Origin: Solimonas sp047605265
Lineage (GTDB): Bacteria; Pseudomonadota; Gammaproteobacteria; Nevskiales; Nevskiaceae
DNA: 15,395 bases
Reading direction: 5' to 3'
Assembly: GCA_047605265.1 (NCBI GenBank)
Contig: JASGFY010000070.1
Coordinates: forward strand, 1 to 15,395
Below the pieces are notes generated by a model. That model had not been told where the DNA came from and did no database searches. It saw only the letters and a list, made by a program, of their open reading frames with translations. The position numbers and the translations under genes are program-made. Below, in pieces: positions 7,316-15,069 of the stretch (within the stretch, counting starts at the first letter, position 1; the number at the start of each line of letters is the position of its first letter).

Positions 7316-8641
7316 TCAGGCGAACACCCCGGACAGCGCGCCCGTGCTGTCGCCGAACGATTCCAGCGGGACGTCGAAGCGGTGCAGCATCGCCAGCAGC
7401 AGATTGGCCATCGGCGTCAGCGACGGCACGACGACGTGCCGGTTGCCGGACACGCCGGCGCCGGCGACCACGATCGGCAGGTCGAGCTTGTCGTGCGTGT
7501 TGGAATCGCCGAACGCGGCGCCGATCAGCACCAGCGTGCTGTCGAGCAGCGAGCCCTCGCCGTCCGGCGTGTTCGCCAGGCGCTCCAGGCAATAGGCGAA
7601 GTGCTGGTAGTGCAGGCGGTTGATCCGCGAGCCCTTGTCCATCTTCACCGGATCGCCGCCGTGATGGCTGAGCATGTGGTGGGCGTCGGCCACGCCGATC
7701 TCGGGATAGCTGCGGTTGCTCAGCTCGCGGCCGATCATGAACGTGCCGACGCGGGTCAGGTCCGCCTGCATCGCGAGAATCTGCAGGTCGATCATCATGC
7801 GCACGTGATCGGCGAAGGCGTCCGGAATGCCGGCCGGGCGCGTGAGGTTCTGCGCCTGCGCGCCGATGTCCTGCCGGGCGATCTTCTGGATGCGCTGCTC
7901 GATGTCGCGGACCGATTGCAGGTACTGATCCATCTTCTGCCGGTCGTTCGCGCCGAGCCGGCCGGACAGCCGCGCCGCGTCCTCGCGCACGAAATCCAGC
8001 ACGCTGGTCTTGCGCCGCAGCTGCGCGAGCCGGCTCGCCTCGTCGAGCGTGTCGCCGTCGCCGAACAACAGCTCGAAAACGTCGCGCGGATTGACGCTGA
8101 CCGGCAGCGCGACGGTGGCGCTGCGCCACGACAGCGTGTTCGTGTACGTGCAGCTGTAGCCGATGTCGCAGCTACCGAGCAGACTCGGCGGATCGATGCC
8201 GAGCTCCAGCGACGGCAGCGGCGTTTCGCTCGCGTGGCGATTGGCGACGAGCTGGTCCATCGAGACCGCGCATTGCAGGTCCGAGCCTTCAGTGGGACGC
8301 ACCTTGACGCCGGTCAGGAAGGCGGGACAGGACGGCCCGTGGCCGGCGCCGGCCAGCGCCATCCGCTGCGCGAGGCCGGTGACGACCGTGAAGCGGTCCT
8401 TGAACGGCGCCAGCGGTTCCAGCGTCGGCGGCAGCGCGTAGTCCGCGCCAGCCGTCGCCGGCCGGAACTTCTGCATGATCATGCCGTTCGGCGAATACAG
8501 CGTCTGCAGGCGCCGCGGGCGCGCGGCGGTGTCGGCGGCGCTCGCCGTCGGCAGCATCGCCTCCAGCAGCGGCAGGCCGACGGCGGCGCCGACGCCCTTG
8601 AGGACCGTCCGGCGATCGAGGCGTTTGCGGGGGATGATCAT
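7316..8641 (-). CDS. DUF1552 (HXXSHH) family protein, Tat-exported
   Basis: 441 residues. The N terminus is a twin-arginine signal: DRRTVLKG at 9-16, followed by a moderately hydrophobic AAVGLPLLEAM stretch. Tat export implies folding, and perhaps cofactor loading, in the cytoplasm. The family's name-giving motif is visible as HMLSHH at residues 322-327, preceded by Asp-Ala-His. Other typical pieces are the early LYSPNGM and the C-terminal TLVLIGAAFGDSNTHDKLDLPIVV. The histidine-rich motif suggests a metal site, but the reaction is unknown. DUF1552 genes are commonly adjacent to DUF1592 genes in planctomycetes, myxobacteria and some proteobacteria, and here they overlap by four bases (ATGA). 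AGGA about ten bases upstream supports the start. Function cannot be assigned beyond membership of this exported pair. Confidence 0.92.
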   Translation of the reverse strand: MIIPRKRLDRRTVLKGVGAAVGLPLLEAMLPTASAADTAARPRRLQTLYSPNGMIMQKFRPATAGADYALPPTLEPLAPFKDRFTVVTGLAQRMALAGAGHGPSCPAFLTGVKVRPTEGSDLQCAVSMDQLVANRHASETPLPSLELGIDPPSLLGSCDIGYSCTYTNTLSWRSATVALPVSVNPRDVFELLFGDGDTLDEASRLAQLRRKTSVLDFVREDAARLSGRLGANDRQKMDQYLQSVRDIEQRIQKIARQDIGAQAQNLTRPAGIPDAFADHVRMMIDLQILAMQADLTRVGTFMIGRELSNRSYPEIGVADAHHMLSHHGGDPVKMDKGSRINRLHYQHFAYCLERLANTPDGEGSLLDSTLVLIGAAFGDSNTHDKLDLPIVVAGAGVSGNRHVVVPSLTPMANLLLAMLHRFDVPLESFGDSTGALSGVFA

Positions 8642-11058
8642 GATTCCGGCGTCCTGCGGAAGTTGAACGGTTCGCTCTGGACGATGCCCAGGATGACGTC
8701 GTGAATGCGGTAGCCGTCGGCCGCCGCGCCGCGGGCGATGGCGCGCACGACCGGCCGGTCTTCCACTTCCACGCCGCGTGCCAGCGCATAGGTGAGCAGG
8801 CGTTCGGTAAAGGCGCGCGTGAAATCGTCCTTGCGCGCCAGCAGCGCCTGGCGCAAGCCCGGCAGGCCGTCGAGCGGCGTGCCGTCCGCCATCGTCGCGC
8901 GGTTGTCGACCGGCATGCCGTTGTCCGTGGTGCGGAACGCGCCGGTCGCGTCGAAGCCTTCGAGCGCGTAGCCGAGCGGATCGATCCGGCTGTGGCAGGA
9001 CGCGCAGGCCGGGTCGCTGCGGTGCAGCTCCAGCTGCTCGCGCGCGGACAGCACGCGGCCGTCGACGCTGGCCTTCAGCGCCGGCACGTCCGGCGGCGGC
9101 GGCGGCGGTGGCGCCGCGAGCAGATTGGCGAGAATCCATTCCCCGCGCTTCACGACCGAGGTACGGTTGGGATAGGACGTGACGGTGAGAATGCTGGCCT
9201 GGCCGAGCAGGCCGCCGCGCGGCGAGCCCGGCGGCAGCGAGACCCGGCGCATCGCCGGACCCTTCACGCCTTCGATGCCGTAGTGCTCGGCCAGGCGTTC
9301 GTTGAGGAAGGTGTAGTCGGCGTCGATGAAGTCCAGCACGCTGCGGTTCTCGCGCACGATCGAGGCGAAGAACAGCTCGGTTTCCCGCCGCATCGCCTCG
9401 CGCAGCGGCGTGTTGAAGCCGGAGAAGGCGTAGACGTCGGGCCGATGGAAATCCAGGTTGCGCAGGTACAGCCATTGTCCGGCGAAGTCGCGCGTCAGCG
9501 CCTGCGCGCGCGGATCGGTGAGCATGCGCCCGACCTGCCGCGCGAGCACCCCGGGTTTGCGCAAGCGCTTCTTCGCGGCGAGATCCAGCAGCTCGTCGTC
9601 GGGCAGGCTGCTCCACAGGAACAGCGCGAGCCGCGAGGCGAACTCGAAGTCGCTGAGCGGATGCACCGAACCGGGCGCCGCGCCCGGCGGGTCCTGCTCC
9701 TGCAGGAACAGGAAGCGCGGCGACACCAGCAAAGCCTCGATCGCCGCTTCGATGCCCGGCTCGAAACCGCCGTCGCCGCGCGCCTGCGCGTAAACCTTCA
9801 GCAGCGGTGCGACGTCCGCGTCGCCGACCGGACGGCGCCAGGCCCGGCGGGCGAGCGCGGCGACGATCCTGCCGGCGCAGCGCGCCTCGGCCTCGGGCCG
9901 CGCCGGATGGCACTGGAAGATCTTGCGGCGGCTCGGCGTGTCGCCCTCCCCCTGCTGCGCCTCGAACGGACCCTCGACGTCGATCTGCAGCACGTCACGC
10001 GGCCAGTTGGCCTGCGAAAAGCGCGGCGACCGGTGATACGACGGCACCGTCGTTTCGCCGACGCTGGCGCCGTCGACGACGAACAGCAGCGGCAGCTGCG
10101 ACGGCGGCTGCGTCGGCAGCGGCACGTAATCGAGATCGTTGTGCAGCGTCTGCACCGATTCGTCCAGCGCGAGCTGGCGGCGGAAGGTGATGCCGATGCT
10201 GTGCGGGCCGGCGCGCAGCGGCACCTCGAGCGCGACACGCGTTTCTTCGAGGCGATCGACCTCGTTGTTGGTGTTCGCGTTCAGCCAGCCGCTGATCCGG
10301 TAGACGCCGTCGTGCGGCGCGTAGTAACGGAACGCGCCGCCGCCGCGCGAGTCCAGCGGCAGCGCGTCGCTGCGACGCTCGTTCCACGACGGGATGCCCT
10401 GGTTCAACACCGAACCGTCCTTGGGCACCACGTAGCTCGTCACGTAAGGCCGGCTCGGCCCCTGCCCGACGGCCAGCCGGCTGAGCTTGCCGGCCACGGA
10501 GAGATAGCGGTCCATCAGCGTCGGCGTGACGCTGAGCACGTCCGCGATGTTGTCGAAGCCGTAGCCCGAATCATCCGCCGGCAACGCGTCGCTGACGTCG
10601 ACGTCCAGCGCCAGCAGATCGCGGACCGCGTTGGCGTATTCGGCGCGGTTCAGGCGGCGCAGCGTCGCGCGGCCGGGGTCCGGATGCGCGGCGGCGTAGC
10701 CGTCCAGCGACGCCTCCAGCCACTGCGTGAAATCCGCGCGCGCCGCCTCCGGCGGCTGCGGACGGTTGCGCGGCGGCATCTCGTGCCACTGCAGGGCGCG
10801 CAGGATCTTTTCCCAGTCGCGACGGCGCGTGCCGGCGGCGAGGTCGGCGTCGCTCAGTGCGTCGAACGACAGATCGGCGGCCAGGCGCTCGTCGTTGTGG
10901 CAGCGCGAGCAGTACTCGCCGAGCAGCGCCGTGTGCGATGCCGGCGCGGCCGGGCCGTCGCCCGCGGAGGCCGGCACCGGCGCGGCCTGGAGGCACAGAC
11001 CGAACGCCGCCAGGAGGACAAACGGTCCTGGCCACGAGCCTTTGCTGACGGAAAACAT
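8638..11058 (-). CDS. DUF1592/DUF1588/DUF1585 multi-domain c-type cytochrome
   Basis: 806 residues with an N-terminal signal peptide (about 1-32), so periplasmic or surface exposed. Order of parts: an N-terminal haem site CSRCH (50-54) with the downstream MPPRNRPQP loop; a DUF1587-like segment (TLRRLNRAEYANAVRDLL); a beta-rich middle; a DUF1595-like segment (FQCHPARPEAEARC then ALARRAWRRPV); DUF1592 (DFEFASRLALFLWSSLPDDELL…FLNERLAEHYG); DUF1588 with the proline run APPPPPPPDVP and a second haem site CASCH (685-689, CHSRIDPLGYALEGFD); and C-terminal DUF1585 (FTRAFTERLLTYALARGVE). This is the full planctomycete-type architecture, and the length is ordinary. The family is thought to be a redox partner in extracytoplasmic catabolism, but no reaction is established. 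It starts 17 bp after the NUP gene with GGGGA upstream and ends overlapping DUF1552. A longer open frame upstream has no better start. Confidence 0.93.
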   Translation of the reverse strand: MFSVSKGSWPGPFVLLAAFGLCLQAAPVPASAGDGPAAPASHTALLGEYCSRCHNDERLAADLSFDALSDADLAAGTRRRDWEKILRALQWHEMPPRNRPQPPEAARADFTQWLEASLDGYAAAHPDPGRATLRRLNRAEYANAVRDLLALDVDVSDALPADDSGYGFDNIADVLSVTPTLMDRYLSVAGKLSRLAVGQGPSRPYVTSYVVPKDGSVLNQGIPSWNERRSDALPLDSRGGGAFRYYAPHDGVYRISGWLNANTNNEVDRLEETRVALEVPLRAGPHSIGITFRRQLALDESVQTLHNDLDYVPLPTQPPSQLPLLFVVDGASVGETTVPSYHRSPRFSQANWPRDVLQIDVEGPFEAQQGEGDTPSRRKIFQCHPARPEAEARCAGRIVAALARRAWRRPVGDADVAPLLKVYAQARGDGGFEPGIEAAIEALLVSPRFLFLQEQDPPGAAPGSVHPLSDFEFASRLALFLWSSLPDDELLDLAAKKRLRKPGVLARQVGRMLTDPRAQALTRDFAGQWLYLRNLDFHRPDVYAFSGFNTPLREAMRRETELFFASIVRENRSVLDFIDADYTFLNERLAEHYGIEGVKGPAMRRVSLPPGSPRGGLLGQASILTVTSYPNRTSVVKRGEWILANLLAAPPPPPPPDVPALKASVDGRVLSAREQLELHRSDPACASCHSRIDPLGYALEGFDATGAFRTTDNGMPVDNRATMADGTPLDGLPGLRQALLARKDDFTRAFTERLLTYALARGVEVEDRPVVRAIARGAAADGYRIHDVILGIVQSEPFNFRRTPES

Positions 11059-11075
11059 GCCGGCCGTCCCCGCCT

Positions 11076-12167
11076 TCAGGGCGAAGGAATCCGGTCGCGG
11101 TACACGGCCCAGTTCTTCACGATCTCGTCGACGACCTTCGAGCCCACCCGGTACGCGGCCTCGACCGACATCTGCAGCGCCGAATAGCCTTCGCCGTGCC
11201 CGCCCTGATGGTCTTCGAGCAGGCTCTCGGCGGCGGTCATGCCCGGCGGCTGCATCGTGTAGTTGCTCGCCGTGCGCAGCACCATCAGGCGGTCGTAGTC
11301 GGCCTTGCCGGCCGCCGACAGGTAGGTCAGCGACTGCGCGGTGCCGGTGTCCTCCATCGCCGACGACACGAATTCGCCCTTGCCGTCGGTCCAGTACTTC
11401 GTCCAGCGGTTGGCCCATTCGTTGAGCAGCTTGCCGTGCCAGTAGGTCATGCCGGCGAGGTTGTCGCCCTTCAGCACGAACGGCGGTTTCTGCGCGTTCG
11501 GGAAGCCGGCGTAGCGCGCGCGCCGCTGCTGCAGCACCGGGCTGTCGCCGAGATCGGTGTCCTTCGTCAGCCGGTAGGCCCACTCGGTCAACGCGCCGTT
11601 CAGATGGAACACCTCGCCGCTCGGCGGCGGATGCGGCTCGGCGTACGGCACTTGCGTGCCGCGCGCGAAATAGCCGGTCGGCCAGCCCTTCGGCATTTCG
11701 CGCGCGTCGATCTCGTGCGCGAGATCGCCGTCGACCAGCCACTCGGCCCAGGCCGCCGAACCGACCGACGCATCCTCCGGATCGAAGCCGGCGATGCCGG
11801 CGACCAGCCAGTACGCATGCGAAAGATCGAAGCGCGGATCGAGGCCCAGCGCCATCACCGCGGTCGCCGAATTCGCCGTGCCCATGCCGGTGACCAGTCC
11901 GAGCACGCCGGTCTGCGGATTGAAGTACAGGTCGTGGTGATGCGTGAAGGCATAGCGCTGGTCGAGCTTCTGCCGTTCCTTCCACAGCTGGAATTCGCCG
12001 GCGGCATCGCCGCTGTCCTGGCCGATCTCGAACATCGAGACGACGACGACTTTCACCTCGGCCGGCGGCGGCGGTCCGACATCCAGGGGCGTCGGCGGCT
12101 TGCCGCAGGCGGCCAAGCCACAAAGAGCCACCAGACCAAGCGGCAGCGTGCGGAACAGCAGACTCAT
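11076..12167 (-). CDS. NUP-family lipoprotein ('purine nucleoside permease', nucleoside-phosphorylase superfamily)
   Basis: 363 residues from ATG 12167, chosen because CGGAGGA lies just upstream and because it gives a clean lipoprotein signal (MSLLFRTLPLGLVALCGLAAC, lipidated Cys21). Gly at the next position favours outer-membrane sorting. The upstream in-frame ATG at 12218 lies in the loop of a strong hairpin and is unlikely to be used. The body matches the NUP family (PF06516), named after a yeast purine nucleoside permease. It shows few membrane segments. Instead it has a nucleoside-phosphorylase-like layout: VTGMGTANSATAVMAL then a GIAGFDPEDASVGSAAWAE block, and a later SAMEDTGTAQ…LRTASNYTM resembling the ME-x-x-AxA…RxxSD signature of phosphorylases. 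It more likely binds or cleaves nucleosides at the cell surface than transports them alone. It follows the receptor gene by 73 bp. Confidence 0.87.
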   Translation of the reverse strand: MSLLFRTLPLGLVALCGLAACGKPPTPLDVGPPPPAEVKVVVVSMFEIGQDSGDAAGEFQLWKERQKLDQRYAFTHHHDLYFNPQTGVLGLVTGMGTANSATAVMALGLDPRFDLSHAYWLVAGIAGFDPEDASVGSAAWAEWLVDGDLAHEIDAREMPKGWPTGYFARGTQVPYAEPHPPPSGEVFHLNGALTEWAYRLTKDTDLGDSPVLQQRRARYAGFPNAQKPPFVLKGDNLAGMTYWHGKLLNEWANRWTKYWTDGKGEFVSSAMEDTGTAQSLTYLSAAGKADYDRLMVLRTASNYTMQPPGMTAAESLLEDHQGGHGEGYSALQMSVEAAYRVGSKVVDEIVKNWAVYRDRIPSP

Positions 12168-12189
12168 GCGCAATCCTCCGTGCGGGGCG

Positions 12190-12234
12190 CCGGCGCGCCG
12201 GAAGGACCGGACCGCCATGGCGGCGGCCCGGTCC
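12190..12234 (-). repeat. Intercistronic hairpin plus palindrome between receptor and NUP genes
   Basis: Bases 12204-12234 form an inverted repeat with arms of 13 bases around a five-base loop. The outer arms are ggaccgg/ccggtcc and the inner arms ccgcc/ggcgg. The single non-Watson-Crick position is A·C on the + strand but becomes G·U in the - strand transcript, so the stem is continuous only in the mRNA of this operon. A second perfect 12-base palindrome (ccggcgcgccgg, 12190-12201) follows at once. There is no T-run, so it is not a classic intrinsic terminator. It is better read as an mRNA 3' end protector or partial attenuator that sets receptor level apart from downstream genes. Confidence 0.6.
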
Positions 12235-12240
12235 CGGCCG

Positions 12241-14739
12241 TCAGAACTTGTACGTGACGGACGCCGTCCAGTTGCGCGGCACTTCCGGCAGCACCGAGCT
12301 GGAGCCGAACAGGTTCGGGAAGTTGGAGCGGAAGTACTCCTCGTTCGTCAGGTTCTTGCCCTGCAAACCGACCTTCCAGTGCTTCTTCTCGTAGTTCAGG
12401 CCGGCGTTGAGCAAGGTGTACGCCGGCAACCGCACCGTCTCCGTGTAGCCCGACCAGACCGAGTCGACGTGCGTGATGCCAGCCGTCGCGGTCAGTCCGT
12501 CGAGGACCGTGTTGTCGAAGCTGTAGATCAGATAGAGGCTGAACACGTTCTCCGGAACGCCCGCCTTGCGGCCGTCCTTGTTGAGATAGGCCGTGTTGCC
12601 GGCCACGACGCCACCGTAGAACAGCGACGGATCGACGTCGTCCGGCATGTCGCCGGCGCCGAAGCGGCCGTACTGGTAGTTGTCCTTCATCGCGGTCAGG
12701 TTCCAGACCTTGATGTTGGTGTACGTCGCCGACAGCGCCAGATTGTTGGTCACGACAGCGCGGATTTCCGCCTCCCAGCCGCGGGTCTTCGTCGTATCGT
12801 TGGTCGTCGTATCCTGCGCGTTGTAGTCGACGCGCTGCTGCTGATACCAGTCGGCGGAGAAATACAGGCGGTCGTCGAGCAGGCTGCCCTTCAGGCCCGC
12901 TTCCGTCAGGAACGAATCGGCCACGGCGTCGCGGGACGCGACGAGCTCGGACGCGATGTCGCCGCCCTGGCCGACGACCATCGTCGACTGCTTGGCGCGC
13001 GTGAAGTACGGCGTCACGCCGATGACCGGAATGTCGTAGCTCAGGCTGATCGACCACGACACCGCGCTTTCGTCGGTACTGTGCTTGTCGCCGTCGTCGC
13101 AGCCGCTGCTGATGTCTTCCAGGCAGGTCGAATCGATGCTGATGTGATCGTAGCGGCCGCCGCCGAGGACGTGGACGTCGTCGAAGAACGAGTAATCGCT
13201 CATCAGCGCGAGACCGCTGTCGACGTAATTGCCGACGTAGTAGCTCGAATACGGTTCGATTGTCGGGCCGTCGCGCGTCGACAGCGTGCGGATGTCGAGC
13301 GCGCTCGCCGCCTGCGTGAGGTCGCGGCGGTCGAAATACTCGTAGTCGTAGTTGCTGCCGTGCCGGAAATCCTGCTTGCGCAGCGACGGGCTGAGCTGGT
13401 ACGCCGCCTTGATCTCGTCGCCGATGCTGTGCGAGTACGACAGTATCAGCTGATCCTCGAACGCCCAGGTGTCCGCTTCCTGCGAGAAGCCGTAGGCGTT
13501 CTCGTTGTTGTTCTTCATCGACTCGTAGAACATCTTGTTCTTGAGGCTGAGCGTGTCGAAGAACGAATGCGTGACGTCGAAGTACAGCGTCGTCACCTTG
13601 TCCGTCAGCTCGTCGTCGGGCGCGACGAGCACCTGGCTGCGCTGGAGCTTGGCGGTGCCCACGTTCTCCAGCTTCATGTTGTCGGTGGCGTACGACTCCC
13701 ATTCCGCCGCCGTCAGGGTCCGGGGATCCGCGGAGATATAGCTTGAAATGTCCCCCGCGCTGGCCTCCGCGGCCGAAATCTTGCCGTCGCCGTCGGTGTC
13801 GAGGCTGGTCGGCGTGCCGGTGACGTAGGTGCCGTGATCGATCAGCTTCTGCGAGACACGGTTCCAGCCCGCGACCTGGTTGCCGGCGAACTCGTGATAC
13901 ATGCCGCCGAACTCGACGCGGTCCTTGTCGGTCGCCTGCAGGTCGATCGATGCCTGATACACGCTCTGCGCGGTCCCGGAGTTCTCGTAGAAGGAACCGG
14001 AATCCTCGCCCTCGGCGTACAGGTAGTAGCCGAAATCCTTGCCGAGGATTTTGCCGGGGCCGCCGACTTCGGCATGCAGCACGTCCTTGTCCCAGCTGCC
14101 GCGCACCACACCGGCTTCGCCCGACGCCGCCTTCATGTAGGCGCCGTCCTGCGCGCGGCCCGATTTGGGCACGAAATTCAGGAAGCCGCCGATCTTCGAC
14201 GGCCCGAAGATCGGCGACGCCGGGCCGCGCACGACGTCGATGCGGTCGGAGGCGCCGATCGGCGTCGGATAGTTGCCGGGATTGTCGACGCGGCGCACGC
14301 CGCGGAAATAGTTCTCGCCCATCGTGCCGCGGATATCGAGCGAACCCGCGACTCCGAAGAACGACTGCGTGAACGAGCCGGGGATCAGCGCCACCATGTC
14401 GTTCAGGCCGTCGATGTTGAACTTCGTCAGCATCTCATTGCTCACCGACGTCAGCGAGCGCGGCGTGTCCTTGATGCTTTTGTCGAAGCCGAACACCGAG
14501 TCGACCGGCTCGTTCGGCAGAATGTTCACCTCGCGGTTGACCTTCGCCTTGACGACGACGGTCTCGACGTCCGACGTCTCCGCCGCGGGTGCCGGCTCCG
14601 GATCGGCGGCGGCGACCAGCGTCGGCGCTGCGGGAGCCGTGCTGTCCTGTGCCAGTGCCGCCGCGGGGAAGGCCACGCCGCCGCTGATTGCCATCAAGGC
14701 GATGGCCCGCATCTTGAAATGCGGAATTGCTCGTTTCAT
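12241..14739 (-). CDS. TonB-dependent outer-membrane receptor
   Basis: 832 residues. It should take up a substrate across the outer membrane using TonB/ExbBD energy. Signal peptide 1-30 (…PAAALA cut before Gln31), a proline/alanine linker, and a TonB box at 57-63 (DVETVVV). A plug domain of about 70-200 follows, with SIKDTPRSLTSVSNEML, IRGTMGENYFRGVRRVD and DRIDVVRGPASPIFG. A long beta-barrel ends in the classic C-terminal aromatic residue (TASVTYKF). Two loop features stand out: a perfect EF-hand-like calcium loop DTDGDGKISAAE (314-325) and a close cysteine pair (Cys539, Cys547) in an acidic loop. ATG 14739 is preceded by GGGAG. The frame is open further upstream, but without a signal peptide there. 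It is first in a seven-gene operon, so the substrate is probably a nucleoside, a purine or a derivative. The plug wording resembles siderophore-type receptors, so substrate class cannot be read from the receptor alone. Confidence 0.94.
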   Translation of the reverse strand: MKRAIPHFKMRAIALMAISGGVAFPAAALAQDSTAPAAPTLVAAADPEPAPAAETSDVETVVVKAKVNREVNILPNEPVDSVFGFDKSIKDTPRSLTSVSNEMLTKFNIDGLNDMVALIPGSFTQSFFGVAGSLDIRGTMGENYFRGVRRVDNPGNYPTPIGASDRIDVVRGPASPIFGPSKIGGFLNFVPKSGRAQDGAYMKAASGEAGVVRGSWDKDVLHAEVGGPGKILGKDFGYYLYAEGEDSGSFYENSGTAQSVYQASIDLQATDKDRVEFGGMYHEFAGNQVAGWNRVSQKLIDHGTYVTGTPTSLDTDGDGKISAAEASAGDISSYISADPRTLTAAEWESYATDNMKLENVGTAKLQRSQVLVAPDDELTDKVTTLYFDVTHSFFDTLSLKNKMFYESMKNNNENAYGFSQEADTWAFEDQLILSYSHSIGDEIKAAYQLSPSLRKQDFRHGSNYDYEYFDRRDLTQAASALDIRTLSTRDGPTIEPYSSYYVGNYVDSGLALMSDYSFFDDVHVLGGGRYDHISIDSTCLEDISSGCDDGDKHSTDESAVSWSISLSYDIPVIGVTPYFTRAKQSTMVVGQGGDIASELVASRDAVADSFLTEAGLKGSLLDDRLYFSADWYQQQRVDYNAQDTTTNDTTKTRGWEAEIRAVVTNNLALSATYTNIKVWNLTAMKDNYQYGRFGAGDMPDDVDPSLFYGGVVAGNTAYLNKDGRKAGVPENVFSLYLIYSFDNTVLDGLTATAGITHVDSVWSGYTETVRLPAYTLLNAGLNYEKKHWKVGLQGKNLTNEEYFRSNFPNLFGSSSVLPEVPRNWTASVTYKF
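13765..13800 (-). other. EF-hand-like calcium loop inside the TonB-dependent receptor
   Basis: These 12 codons encode DTDGDGKISAAE (residues 314-325). Acidic residues stand at positions 1, 3 and 5, Gly at 6, Ile at 8, Ser at 9 and Glu at 12, exactly the ligand pattern of an EF-hand or dockerin calcium loop. It sits in the first half of the barrel after a TPTSL segment, most likely in an extracellular loop. One loop without an obvious partner hand is visible. Confidence 0.75.
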
Positions 14740-14776
14740 CACGCCACTCCCGTTGCGCGCAGACTGCGATTCGTGA

Positions 14777-14795
14777 TCCGCACCGACGGTGCGGA
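14777..14795. repeat. 19-bp perfect inverted repeat in the receptor leader
   Basis: Arms tccgcaccg and cggtgcgga flank a single central A, centred about 47 bases upstream of the receptor ATG. As DNA it has the form of a dimeric repressor operator. As RNA it would fold as a 7-bp stem with a five-base loop. Either role would fit control of the receptor operon. Confidence 0.6.
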
Positions 14796-14809
14796 CGTGC
14801 CGGCGCGAC

Positions 14810-14835
14810 GCGAGCCTTGCTTGCCCCAGGCTCGC
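14810..14835 (-). repeat. 8-bp stem-loop in the receptor leader
   Basis: Perfect arms gcgagcct and aggctcgc enclose a ten-base loop. In the - strand transcript it would form a stable leader hairpin ahead of the 19-base inverted repeat. There is no T-run after it, so it is not a typical terminator. Leader RNA structure or chance in GC-rich DNA are both possible. Confidence 0.45.
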
Positions 14836-14869
14836 ATTGCGCACGGCGAAGTACACATTCCGTCAGGAG

Positions 14870-14879
14870 ATTGCATACA
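14870..14879. promoter_or_regulatory. Candidate operator, copy 1 (attgcataca)
   Basis: An exact ten-base match to a second copy 200 bases away, both preceded within a few bases by tcag. The core ttgcatacag/a is close to the palindrome TTGTATACAA that many GntR-family (FadR-type) repressors bind. It lies about 130 bases upstream of the receptor start. No regulator gene is in the window to confirm it. Confidence 0.35.
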
Positions 14880-15069
14880 GCGCCGTTGAACGGATAACGC
14901 AATCGGCATGCCATGCGGGCGTGGATCGAGCGATGCACGATTGTTGGCAGTGTGGTGCGCGCTTCTGGTCCTTGACGCCCGCTGATGAAGCGTCCACTGG
15001 GGGATTTCTCTGCCCGGCGCCATGCCGCGACCGGTGCGATGGCCGTTTGCGGATCGTGATGCTTTCAGA

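Noticed and set aside
9091..9114. GGC-rich tract that looks like a simple repeat
   Set aside because: It encodes the proline run that is a regular feature of DUF1588 segments, so it needs no separate explanation.
8701..11187. Long + strand frame (over 800 codons) opposite the DUF1592 gene
   Set aside because: Arg/Gln/Val-rich antisense product with no domain pattern; the - strand frame has signal peptide, two CxxCH sites and recognised domains.
12168..12218. Longer start for the NUP lipoprotein at ATG 12218
   Set aside because: It would place the start in the loop of a strong hairpin and bury the lipoprotein signal 17 residues inside. ATG 12167 has a clear Shine-Dalgarno sequence and a standard lipobox.
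14740..14856. Longer start for the TonB receptor at ATG 14856
   Set aside because: The 39 extra residues lack a signal peptide and cover the two inverted repeats. ATG 14739 has GGGAG upstream and a clean signal sequence directly after it.
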